Positions 21,523-31,300 of a stretch of 64,000 nt of DNA are shown one piece after another. Source of the DNA: Phellopilus nigrolimitatus. Lineage: Eukaryota; Basidiomycota; Agaricomycetes; Hymenochaetales; Hymenochaetaceae. The stretch spans positions 43,344 through 107,343 of the forward strand of contig JAJOHG010000093.1 in assembly GCA_021029095.1 (NCBI GenBank), in the 5' to 3' direction. The notes under the pieces are model-generated. The model saw only the letters and a list, made by a program, of their open reading frames with translations, was not told the DNA's origin and made no database searches. Made by a program: the position numbers and the translations under genes. Every line of letters begins with the position of its first letter. Within the stretch, counting starts at the first letter, position 1.

Positions 21523-21995
21523 TGGTGACTTCTGTTTAAGAGACTAACAATGAATTCATGTAGTGCAAATAAAAATATATTTATTAGTTTGAGGTCTACT
21601 CTAAAATCTACATACAGTGCAAAAAAAACGAAATGAAACGGTGAAGAATTGAGTGAGGTAGTCGTGCTCATCGTGCGGCACGACGAGCACGACTGTGTCG
21701 GTGTCGCGCGCGGCGGTGGGAGCCGGCGGCAAGTGTTGATGGCACGAGAAGTCGCGTGGATCACCGGCGCGGACGTCGCCGGCGATCCGCGCGAGGTGGC
21801 GCGGCCATCGGCGATGACGAGTAGCCGGTCTCCGCCGGGCCCCTTAGGCAACGTCAGCAGAGTTAAGTCCCCGAGCACATACTGCCAGTATTAATGCCAG
21901 TATGAGCATTCAAGCCGTTAAGACAGCTAACTAGAGGGCTGTACAGGGGGGTCACACGCCTCTAACTAGATAGGGTGGGTGTAGGGTCACAGGTG
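21523..21995 (-). repeat. KDZ right terminal inverted repeat (473 bp)
   Basis: Reverse complement of 13339-13811; followed by CGACTTTA at 21996-22003. Confidence 0.95.
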
Positions 21996-22003
21996 CGACT
22001 TTA
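21996..22003 (+). repeat. KDZ target-site duplication, right copy
   Basis: CGACTTTA, identical to 13331-13338. Confidence 0.93.
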
Positions 22004-23442
22004 AGACCCGTCTAATTCTTCGTACCAAGGAAGACAACTTCGCCAATGAAGCTCTCAATATCATCCGATCAGCCGGTATTCCACCATTTCGGTCTTCCCT
22101 CGCCGATTGGACAGAGAAAGATGGCATTGTATTCTTTAAACAGAAGGCCTACATCCCAGACGACATCGAACTTCGCCGACATGCAGTACAACTGTACCAC
22201 GACACCCCTGTCATGGGACACCCTGGAATTTACAAAACCCTCGCATTGCTCAAACAACATTATTGGTGGCCAGGAATGTACATCTTTGTCAAGAAATTTG
22301 TCAATGGTTGCGCGATCTGTCAACAAATGAAAATCAACACACATCCCACCGTCCCACCCCTCCATCCGATCCCTGCTGAACCCAATGCGCATCCGTTTTC
22401 CACAGTCTCCATGGACTTTATCACCGGACTCCCCGAATCAAATGGCTACGACTCCTTATTCGTCACTGTCGATCACAACCTTTCCAAAGGCATCGTCCTT
22501 TCCCCCTGCAACAAAACCATTGATGCCCTTGGAACTGCCCAATTGTATCACGACAACGTCTACCGACGCTTTGGGTTACCCCAGAAACTCATCTCCGACC
22601 GAGGACCCCAATTTGCCTCCAAAGTATTCCAGGAGCTCTGCAAAAAGCTCAATATCACATCAGCCCTATCCACCGCATTCCACCCTCAAACAGACGGAGA
22701 AACGGAGCGAGTAAACCAAGAAGTCGAAGCATACCTTCGAATCTATTGTGGATGCCATCCCGAAACCTGGGCTGATCACCTGCCTGATATCGAGTTCGCA
22801 CACAATCAGCGTGAACATTCTGCCACAAAACGCTCTCCATTCTCACTCCTTATGGGGTACGAACCAATCGCCATCCCTGCTGCAGACCCCAACTCCGATC
22901 ACCCCTCGGTAGAAGAACGCCTTCGCTCCCTCAAAGCCCTCCGAGAAGAAGCACTTGCTGCGCATGAGCTTGCTCACATGCACATGGCTGCCCGCATGAC
23001 TCGGAATTTCACACCCTTCAAGAAAGGGGAGAAAGTTTGGCTAGAAGCCCGGAACCTCGACATCACCTCTCCATACAAGAAATTGTCCCCTAAACGCGAA
23101 GGTCCATTCGAAATCAAGGACGTGCTATCCCCATGCTCTTATCGCCTGACTCTACCGGCCCGATGGCGAATCCACAACGTCTTCCATGCCTCCCTCCTGA
23201 CTCGTTATGTGGAGACCGATACCCACGGACCGACCCACACGGAGCCACCACCTGACCTTGTCAATGGAGAAGAAGAATACGAGGTTGACGCAATACTACG
23301 TCATCGATTCCCAAAGAACCGAAGACAATACCTCGTGTCCTGGAAAGGATGGTCATCGCTCCACAACTCGTGGCAGAAGGAATCGGACCTCAAAAATGCG
23401 AAAAAACTTCTCAACGACTATAAAAAGACCCATCGACTCTAA
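22004..23442 (+). CDS. pol: gypsy-1 Pol, C-terminal part: integrase and chromodomain
   Basis: Continuation of the frame cut at 13338. The integrase has an N-terminal HHCC finger (HAVQLYHDT...GHPG...GCAICQQMK) and the DDE core: SMDFITGLP with its first aspartate, ISDRGPQFAS with the second, HPQTDGETERVNQE with the glutamate. A chromodomain closes the protein (EEYEVDAILRHR, then YLVSWKGWSSLHNSW), placing the element among chromoviruses, which use this domain to target chromatin. No stop codon before 23440. It is cut off from its own start by the KDZ element. Confidence 0.92.
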
Positions 23443-23474
23443 CACCGTTCATCAGCTCCCACTTCCATTGTCTC

Positions 23475-23831
23475 ATGCCCTACTTCCCTTTCCACCTACC
23501 GCACCTACCCTCTGTCAACTGGACCTTCGCCCTTGAAATCGGAGAATCCACCCCTATCTTCCTCCAGTTCATCATCGACCACACCGACTACCCCGACGAC
23601 CGCCGCCTCGTAATCCGCCTCGGCATTGACGTCCTCGAACAGCAAATCCTCCACCTCGTCTTCCGATCCATCCCACGCAGCCGCAGGATCAATCGTCGAT
23701 CCCGAGCCGTCCTTGCACGCAACATACCTGTACACTTCGCTCCACCAGAAGACCTCATCCCTGACTTCGACCCCGTCCCCGTCTATCGCGATGCCGCCAC
23801 AGAGATCCCCGAGACGCCTGAACACCTTTGA
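23475..23831 (+). CDS. gypsy-1 extra ORF 3a, downstream of integrase; unknown
   Basis: 118 codons from an ATG 33 bp after the pol stop. Its sequence looks protein-like (FALEIGESTPIFLQFIIDH, RLGIDVLEQQILHLV). It overlaps ORF 3b by 41 nt in another frame, so the two may form one product by +1 frameshift or may be separated by a mutation. Gypsy-2 has nothing at this place. Confidence 0.5.
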   Translation: MPYFPFHLPHLPSVNWTFALEIGESTPIFLQFIIDHTDYPDDRRLVIRLGIDVLEQQILHLVFRSIPRSRRINRRSRAVLARNIPVHFAPPEDLIPDFDPVPVYRDAATEIPETPEHL

Positions 23832-24657
23832 TCCTCTCCCGGCACCTCACACTCGGCTCCCCGTCTCTGGCAACCGGCCCAACCTCGACTTCGCCAACGA
23901 TCGCTCTTTCCTCCGTCATGTCTTCGTCGATCCCGGCCTCGTCAGCCCGATCAGTCAAACCATCCGAGACTCTCAACGGCCCGATCTCGTCCGCTGGCAG
24001 AAGGCCCATGACCAAGCCGAGCAGAACCTCGCTATCGCCAATCGTATGGGTGAACATATCGATGAACTGCGCGACGAAAACGAGAAGGCAAAGTCTACGG
24101 CTCGCCGGCAAATTCGGCAAATCTTGGAAGGAGCCCTCGATGCTGGTGTACTCGCTATCCTGGACGACTATCGACCCTCGAACGACCGCTTTCCCATCGA
24201 TGAAGTCACAGGTGCCATTGATCTCACCTCGCCTCCGCCTGGACTTCCGGTTCCTCCACCATCGACTCCGCCACCTCCTGCCGCACCATCACCGTCTCCG
24301 TCACCCCCCGATGAATTCATTGCCGGAACATCGCCACCAGTCACTCCACCCACGGCTCGTCCCTTCCGGCGCGCAGTCAATCCCTTCACGCAGTCCATGA
24401 TGGGTGACGTTCCGTTCTCTCAGATGTCGCCTCAGGAGATCCAAGGACACCTTAACCGGCGCAATTCCCCTGAGAACTCCACGGCAACTCCGCTTCGAGT
24501 TCGGACACAGTTCTCACCTCGGGTCATCAGGTGCTTCACATGCGGCCAAGACGGACATCGGCAACAGGATTGTATTCGCTACCAATGCGGATGGTGTGAC
24601 AGACTCGCCCCCGGACACTCTTCGACTAACTGCCCGCACACGAACCGTCATTATTAG
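23791..24657 (+). CDS. gypsy-1 extra ORF 3b with two zinc knuckles
   Basis: 288 residues from the ATG at 23791; the frame is open further upstream to 23626. A helical middle (QKAHDQAEQNLAIANRM) is followed by a long Pro/Ser stretch and a C-terminal pair of cysteine motifs: CFTCGQDGHRQQDC, a standard CCHC knuckle, and CGWCDRLAPGHSSTNC, a variant. It is thus gag-like but stands after the integrase, in the position env would take; no signal peptide or membrane segment is seen. It could be a second nucleic-acid-binding structural protein. Function unknown. Confidence 0.65.
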   Translation: MPPQRSPRRLNTFDPLPAPHTRLPVSGNRPNLDFANDRSFLRHVFVDPGLVSPISQTIRDSQRPDLVRWQKAHDQAEQNLAIANRMGEHIDELRDENEKAKSTARRQIRQILEGALDAGVLAILDDYRPSNDRFPIDEVTGAIDLTSPPPGLPVPPPSTPPPPAAPSPSPSPPDEFIAGTSPPVTPPTARPFRRAVNPFTQSMMGDVPFSQMSPQEIQGHLNRRNSPENSTATPLRVRTQFSPRVIRCFTCGQDGHRQQDCIRYQCGWCDRLAPGHSSTNCPHTNRHY

Positions 24658-25048
24658 GGGAGGAACGTCCGCGATGACGTTAAACTAGAGGTCGTTGCGG
24701 GAACAGATTCGTGAAACCCTCTGCTTTCAGGTGACGCTGACAAACCTGGTCCAACGTTTTGGGTGAGCTTTATTGCTTTCGTTAAACCCTTCTTGAAGTT
24801 GTAGGCTCGCTCGAAACCTTCTGCTTGTTGGTGACGCTAAGAAACCTTCATGGCTGGAGATTTTCGGAATCCGGCATGGTCACGTCTCGTCTCGTCTCGC
24901 TTTTTCTTGTTGAGTTTTCTCTTTTACTTTTCAGTTTTGACTTCCTTCACGCGCATTGTAACTGCTTATTGGCGTTTATTTCGCCTTATTGCGTTTTCTT
25001 TTCGCCTTTCTTTGTTTTCTTTGACAGTTTCGGCGAACTGTCGGCCTT
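24658..25048. other. gypsy-1 3' untranslated region
   Basis: No ORF of note. Repeated words (GTGACGCT, AAACC) and a pyrimidine-rich run towards the polypurine tract. Confidence 0.6.
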
Positions 25049-25061
25049 AAAGAGGGGGTAA
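25049..25061 (+). other. gypsy-1 polypurine tract
   Basis: AAAGAGGGGGTAA abuts the right LTR; it primes plus-strand DNA synthesis. Confidence 0.9.
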
Positions 25062-25567
25062 TGTTAGAACTTACCTTGCTTACCTCACGACCCCCCTTAC
25101 ATCATTCCTTCCTTGCTTAGTCAGGCCCTTCACCTTTCCATTACCTTTCCCTTAGTTCATGGCCTGACCCCTTCCTCATTGTATGTGCCCCTCCTGGGCG
25201 TCCCCCGCTCCATGCTCCACTACCTCATTCCATGCTCCACAGTACACGCCCCTTACGGGCCTTTCCCTCACGTTCCCCTCACGTCATGCTGCGCATGACT
25301 CCATAGCTCCACTGACATCATAGTCAGTCTCACAGTATATATAGGTACATCGCTGGGACCTTAAGCCCCAGCTTGACCTCCTTGTTCAGTAGCTAGCACA
25401 GTCTTGCTATTCATCGCCCTTGCTCTTCATAGTCCTGCGCTCTGTGCTTCACAGTCTTGCCATAGTCATCGTCGCCTTGTCACAGTCAAGCCTCACGTCA
25501 CTCGTCACGTCACTGTCCACAGTCACGCTCCTCGCTCCATTAGGCAAGACCCTGTTACTCCATAACA
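25062..25567 (+). repeat. gypsy-1 right LTR
   Basis: 506 bp, one difference from the left LTR, followed by CTAAA (25568-25572). Confidence 0.95.
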
Positions 25568-25572
25568 CTAAA

Positions 25573-26153
25573 AGCTAGTGGAGAGAACTACTTCCCTTGG
25601 AAGTCAGTTATCGAGATGATTCTCGAATCCAAAAGCTTAATGGGTTACGTTGATGGGACGTTTAAGGAACCGGCCAAGACCGATTCCGACTACGACATGA
25701 CGTTTCCGGTGTGGAGGATGAAAAATAGCCGCGCGCTAGCGCATATAGCCCTAAACGTCGACATGACACTCATTGCCGAGCACCCGACGAAGGAGGCTAA
25801 ACAATTTTGGGACGCGCTAGCCGATCGCTTTGGCAAGAAAAATGTTATGGCCAAATCTCTTGCCAACGCGAATCTCCGATCCAAAAGAATTCAACCTTCC
25901 GAACGCATGGATGTCCATATCCAGGAACTCCGCAAGAGACGTGCTACTCTCATTAACGCCGGAGGATCCCTACCGAATGAGGATTGGCTCATGGTTATCC
26001 TCGGATCTCTCGCCGGAGATTGGGATTCTTTCGCGATGTTAGGTCACACAATCACAGACCCAGAAGCGCTTATCAAAATTTTGGAGGTGCACCAGCTTAA
26101 ACTCGATATGGACAAGGGTCAGAAGAAAACGGCGTCAAATGAGACGGCGATGC
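25573..26153 (+). pseudogene. Ty1/copia-type gag, 3' part, cut by gypsy-2
   Basis: Continues the frame left at 9289: ASGENYFPWKSVIEMIL and FWDALADRFGKK are the DUF4219/UBN2 blocks of copia gag proteins. It runs open for 193 codons and is cut at 26153 by the first base of the gypsy-2 LTR. No protease, integrase or RT of this copia element is in the window. Confidence 0.8.
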
Positions 26154-26527
26154 TGTCATGAACAATCATTTTCATTTTCTTATTTCCTTACAAATCATGG
26201 CCACTTAGATAATACGGACAATAGCGGACATTAGATAAGCTTATGTCATAGGGCTAGACCATGACATCATAGTGACATCATTGACGATGACATCACCTAT
26301 GACATCATTAGCCCCGCCCGCTCCACTAGAGTAGCCATATTAGGTAGTGTACTGCTTGGTCTGTGCGCACTAAGTTTGGGTATATAAGTAGACTAGATAT
26401 CTGTACTTAGACCCCAGTTTCGACCTAGTCAATACTCCTGGCTAGTGTGCGTTGCAATACATCTCCCTTACCTCTCTGATTGTTGTGTGACGTGGCGTGA
26501 ACAGTTGGTTCTAGTCAGTCGCTGACA
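26154..26527 (+). repeat. gypsy-2 left LTR
   Basis: 374 bp; TATATAAG at 26381. Confidence 0.95.
26381..26426 (+). promoter_or_regulatory. LTR promoter and presumed transcript 5' end of gypsy-2
   Basis: TATATAAG at 26381. AGTTTCGACCT begins at 26416, 35 nt downstream, and is fully complementary to the primer site at 26530-26540. Confidence 0.62.
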
Positions 26528-26529
26528 TC

Positions 26530-26540
26530 AGGTCGAAACT
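26530..26540 (+). other. gypsy-2 self-priming primer-binding site
   Basis: AGGTCGAAACT, two bases after the LTR, pairs over 11 bases with 26416-26426 in the LTR. This is the same geometry as in gypsy-1 and the pairing length known for Tf1. Confidence 0.75.
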
Positions 26541-27186
26541 TCCGTACCACCTCACACATCTTCCTCTCACATCTTAAATCGTCTCATCTTTCTACTCCTT
26601 TCAACATTTCGTCCACTCGCCGTACACGCCGCGTTCGACGACCCGGACTCCGACCGCGAGGTATCTCCTTGCGACCCGTTCTATCACTCAGGGCTGCGCG
26701 TAGGTCTCTTTGATCTTCAGTAGCTACATCCCATATTCCCACCAGCCGTCTGCCAGGGTCTTTGTTTCCTCTACGACCCAGGCGGTTGTCGCTTTGCCCT
26801 GCTGAATCTTTACTGCGTTCACTTTGGCGCGGCTAAGCTCTTCGGCAGCGCTAGAACTACGTACAGATACACGGCTGTAGGCTAGATCACCGGACCTTGG
26901 GCACGTACAGTTCTACTGTCGTGTTTTAAGGCAGCGAGAGAGCGTGTACTAGTCAGAAGACGCAATCGCTGGCTGATACAACGAAGGGTGACTAGTGCGG
27001 CAGTCCCCCAGACCCCTAGAGTAACCAACTCAGTAGTATACAGTTAGAGTATACAGTAGGCCGGCGCGCCTAGCAGAGATCACCTGGTAGTCAGTAAATA
27101 GACTTTCTACCGCGCACAAGAAGCCCACCCTGGACCCTATTTGGGACAGGAGACCAACGCCACCAAACGACGATTCGTCAGAGGCC
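26541..27186. other. gypsy-2 untranslated leader
   Basis: About 650 bp between the primer site and gag with no convincing ORF. Confidence 0.6.
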
Positions 27187-28305
27187 ATGTCTGATGACGA
27201 GCAACCCACCGGCTCTGGCCTAGCAGGGAGCATACACGCGCCCCCAGCAGGACCAACAGCACCCGTACCACGACGCCGACCACCATCACCCGACCCCTTT
27301 GTCGAAGAACTTCTCAGTCCCAGGAAGAAAAAGACGCATGTGGCGAAGCCTGACCCCTTTTCGGGTAAAGACTACAAGAAGTTCATGTGACAGGTTAAAC
27401 TGTACCTTTGGGCAAACAAAAAGGACTTTACAACCGATGACGAAAAGATTGAGTTTACACTCTCTTTCATGACAGAAGGACGTGCTAGTAAATGGGCGGA
27501 GAATTTTGTGGACGAGTCCATTGACGATGGAACCGATGATAGCCCCGAATTTGGCACCTGGAGTTACTTCCTGAAATGCCTCAAAGAATCATTCCACGAC
27601 GCCAACGAGGTACAAACGGCCCAGCGCAACCTCTCATCCTTAAACCAGGGCTCGTCTACAGCCGAAGAGTTCTTCCAGAACTTCGATATTCTCCGACGAA
27701 CAGCAGGGTACAATGAGAACCACGACCTATACCTTATCGAGCTTTTGGAACGACAGCTCAATGAGTTGATCGTCACAAAGATCTACAGCTCGGAGACTCT
27801 GCCGAAAACCTACGAGGATTGGAGGCAGAAGGCAATTCGCTTTGATAACCTCGATCGTCGGCTGAAGGATGTACGCCGACAGCGGGCGCCACACAATCCC
27901 TCGGTCCAGAGAAAACCCGAGCAGCCGGCGACCCCTCGTGCAGCGACCAGCGCCGCTCCCACCTACAGGCGTGATGGCACTGGAACCGTCTTCACCGGCA
28001 CGGGGCAACCAATGAATCTTGACGAAGCGAGGCAGAAGGGTGTTTGCTACAAATGTGGACTGCCCGGCCACATCGGCAAATTCTGTCCGAATCGCCAGAA
28101 GACAGAAGTACGCACTACGACTTCTGACACGCCACCCAGTGGCGGCACGGGAACGAGCGTGTCCACTGGGGTAGAGGTGCGTGAATTGAAGAGTTCCGCG
28201 GACATAAAGCAATTTGTGTACGCGATGACGCCGGAGCAGAAGAAGGCGTGGGCAGCGGAGTTCAATCTCCTCAAAGAGTCGGATTTTGCGGGACCCCAGA
28301 AGTGA
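27187..28305 (+). pseudogene. gag: gypsy-2 Gag with one in-frame stop
   Basis: Starts at ATG 27187. One TGA (27388-27390) interrupts the frame after DYKKFM; the same frame then runs open from QVKLYLWANKK to 28305. In total 373 codons including the two stops. It has a capsid-like region (FTLSFMTEGRASKWAENF) and a CCHC knuckle, CYKCGLPGHIGKFC, near residue 290. ATG-TGA-CAG is what a CGA to TGA change at a CpG would give. The remainder is undamaged. Gag ends inside the frameshift stem described below. Confidence 0.88.
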
Positions 28306-28323
28306 TTACGGCACTTCCTGGGG
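28281..28323 (+). promoter_or_regulatory. Candidate -1 ribosomal frameshift signal, gypsy-2 gag-pol
   Basis: G GAT TTT (28281-28287) is in the right phase in the gag frame. After a 6-nt spacer (28288-28293), CCCCAGAAGTG (28294-28304) pairs with CACTTCCTGGGG (28312-28323): 11 base pairs, one bulged C and a 7-nt loop. The gag stop TGA (28303-28305) lies in the stem. Slippage gives GGA TTT TGC, exactly the pol frame. GGAUUUU is a known viral slippery heptamer (dianthoviruses). Confidence 0.78.
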
Positions 28324-31300
28324 AAGGTTCGGTTTCGGTTTCGGACACGGTCACTATAGATAATTGTAAAAATAGTTTTCCTACTTCTCCAAAAAACAAA
28401 AAAAGCACACAAAAAATAAAAAACAACGAAAACGCAAAAACAGGAACTGTAGATAGCTTGCCGTCTGTTGATACAGCGGATGTTTTCCTTTCTTCTTCAA
28501 ATAATAGTATTTATGAAACCGAACCCAAAACCGTAAAAAACGAGTCTCCAAAGGCACGAGCCATCCCCTTTACTGCACCATGGGTGGTAAGGCGCCTAAA
28601 GGATGACAAACTCGAAAATGCCCTAACAACGTTGCGAGTGTGGATGCATGAGAAGAGACAGAAGGAAGCGAATGAAGAGACTGTACGTCAGATCATTGCG
28701 CTAGAAGACGAGGAGGCGGTGAAAGCGGTTAGAGAGCTGAGGGGCCCTAAAAGGTTTATCAGGGGATCCCGCGGACAGCAGTTGAATGTCGCGGTTTCCC
28801 TGCAGGCAACGGACACTGGTTCATGGTTTAATGTCGAAGCCCTACTTGACAGTGGCTGCACCGGCTCATGTATCGATCGAACCTTTGTACAAAAGAATGG
28901 GATTCGGACCCAAAACACACCAATTCCAATCCCAGTCTATAACGCCGATGGCACCCTGAACAAGGGAGGATCGATCACAGAGACGGTGGAGATGCGAATG
29001 ATAATCCGAGATCATGCGGAACGCATCACCTTCGCAGTCACAGATTTAGGGAAAACAGAATTGTTCATAGGGCACGAGTGGCTGAAACTCCACAACCCAA
29101 GCATTGATTGGCAGAAATCAACAATCACATTTGATAGATGCCCGGATGCATGCGGATATGTAGCCGACCTCTTGGACATTGATGCCGACCCTGATGATGA
29201 CCAGGACCAGGAACCTGAACTAGTTATGGAGGAAGGAGAGAGGCTCTTCGCATTCGACTGGGACCAATACGTCTCCTCACATGCTCAAAAAATGAGGCGA
29301 TGGTCGGACTCGACCGAGACACTTGTGGACTCAACCCCAGATTATGTGACCGAGTTCAAAGATGTCTTCGATCAATCTGATTTTGACCAGCTACCAGAAC
29401 GACGCCCATGGGATCACGCTATAGAACTCACCCCGGGCTTCGCTCCAGTTGATTGCAAGGTTTACCCCCTAAATCAGGGTGAACAGAAGGCCTTAGATGA
29501 ATTCCTCGAAGAGAACCTCCGTACAGGCCGGATACGTCCATCGAAGTCACCGATGGCGTCCCCATTCTTCTTCATAAAAAAGAAAGACGGAAAGCTTCGC
29601 CCTGTACAAGATTATCGCAAACTCAATGAGATGACGGTGAAGAATCGATACCCGTTACCCTTGATACAGGAGCTAGTCGACAAACTGAAACAGGCACGAC
29701 ACTTCACAAAGCTTGATGTCCGTTGGGGGTTTAATAACATCCGGATTAAGGAAGGCGATGAGTGGAAGGCAGCGTTTAGGACGAATCGTGGTCTCTTTGA
29801 GCCGACAGTAATGTTCTTCGGATTAACAAATTCACCGGCTACCTTTCAAGGGTTTATGAACGAAATCCTGAAAGATCTGATCGACGACGGACATGTCATA
29901 GTGTATCTTGATGATATCTTGATCTTCACAGACGATCTCGATCATCATCGGAAACTGGTCCGTCGCGTCTTAGAGATACTCCGAGCGAACAAACTATACC
30001 TCAAACCCGAGAAGTGTAGTTTTGAAAAGACCACAATCGACTATCTAGGGCTCATTGTCGGTGAAGGGAAGCTAAGGATGGACCCAGCGAAAGTGGCTGC
30101 TGTGCGAGATTGGCCGAAGCCCACAAAGAAAAAAGAACTTCAGTCGTTTTTGGGCTTCTGCAATTTCTACCGGCGCTTCATTCTAGGGTTCAGTGCCCAC
30201 GCGAAACCACTCACATCATTGACGGGCAACACAGAATGGAAATGGGAAGCAGCACAGGATCTTGCCTTTGAACGTCTCAAAGAAAGTATCTGCCAAGAAC
30301 CAGTGCTCGCGCTCCCTGTTGATGATGGACAATTCCGCGTGGAAGCAGATTCTTCAGATTTTGCTAATGGTGCCATACTGTCACAATACATTGACGGAAA
30401 ATGGCGGCCAATCGCTTACCGGTCACAATCACTCAGTGAAGCTGAACGAAATTACGAGATCTATGACAAAGAGATGCTTGCGATTATGTCTTCACTTGAT
30501 GATTGGCGACAATACCTTCTTGGGGCTAAAGAACCATTTGAAATCTGGTCAGATCACCAAAACCTCCAGTATTTCAGAAAGCCCCAGAAGCTTAACCGGC
30601 GACAAGCGCGATGGGTAACAGAATTAGCGGAATATGACTTCGTGCTACACCACAAGCCTGGCGCCTTGATGACAAAAGCTGACCTCCTCTCGAGACGAGC
30701 AGGACATAAGACGGGGGAGGATGATAACAGCGACGTCACTTTATTAAAACCCGAATTATTTTTGAAAGAAATCTCGTTCGAGTCACTAGATGAGGACTTC
30801 ATTCAGAGAATAAAACGGGTGCGCAATAATAAAGACAAGGCAGTAGTAAAAGCACTAGCGGCGGGAGCTAAACTTTGGGAAGAGTACGGCGATGGTCTAA
30901 TCACGTGGCAGGAAAGAATCTACGTCCCTAAAGATTCTAAACTGCGTGAAGACATTATCAGGGCGCATCATGACAGTGCGATAGCAGGACACCCAGGGCG
31001 GTACAAAACACATGAATTGATTACCCGCAATTACTGGTGGCCTGGTGTTCAGCGCGATGTTAGGTGCTATGTAGAAGGATGTGACACATGCCAAAGGACG
31101 AAGCCACGACGAACGCGCCCCCATGCTCCACTCCAACCTAATGAAATCCCAAAAGAACCATGGGAAATTGTTACAGTGGATCTGATTGGCGAGGTTCCTG
31201 AGTCGAACGGTCACAATGCCATCTGTGTATTTGTAGATCGGTTCAGCAAACAGATACACGCTGTCCCGACTTCTATCACATTAACAGCGGAAGGCATGGC

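Larger units (their letters stand above)
13339..21995 (+). mobile_element. Complete KDZ (Kyakuja-Dileera-Zisupton) DNA transposon with three genes
   Basis: 8,657 bp with 473-bp terminal inverted repeats that start CACCTGTGACCCTACACCC. They look identical, including the translated stretch of about 120 residues each contains. It is flanked by an 8-bp duplication of the gypsy-1 pol gene. All three genes point right: transposase (13911-17330), a 485-residue protein with N-terminal cysteines (17984-19557) and a 392-residue basic/acidic protein (20048-21380). All have clean introns and no stops, which suggests recent movement. Confidence 0.95.
9290..25567 (+). mobile_element. Complete Ty3/gypsy chromovirus (gypsy-1) with KDZ transposon nested in pol
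   Basis: Two 506-bp LTRs (9290-9795, 25062-25567; TGTTA...TAACA) differ by one base by eye (G at 9790, A at 25562). The element is flanked by CTAAA on both sides. Order: LTR, primer-binding site, gag, protease-RT-RNase H, (KDZ insertion), integrase-chromodomain, two further ORFs, polypurine tract, LTR. Without the KDZ element and its duplicated target it would be about 7.6 kb. Its pol frame reads straight through the empty insertion site. Confidence 0.95.

Noticed and set aside
22004..22212. A separate start for the integrase ORF at 22213
   Set aside because: The frame is open back to the KDZ target duplication and matches the interrupted pol frame, so the apparent start is only the first start-like codon.
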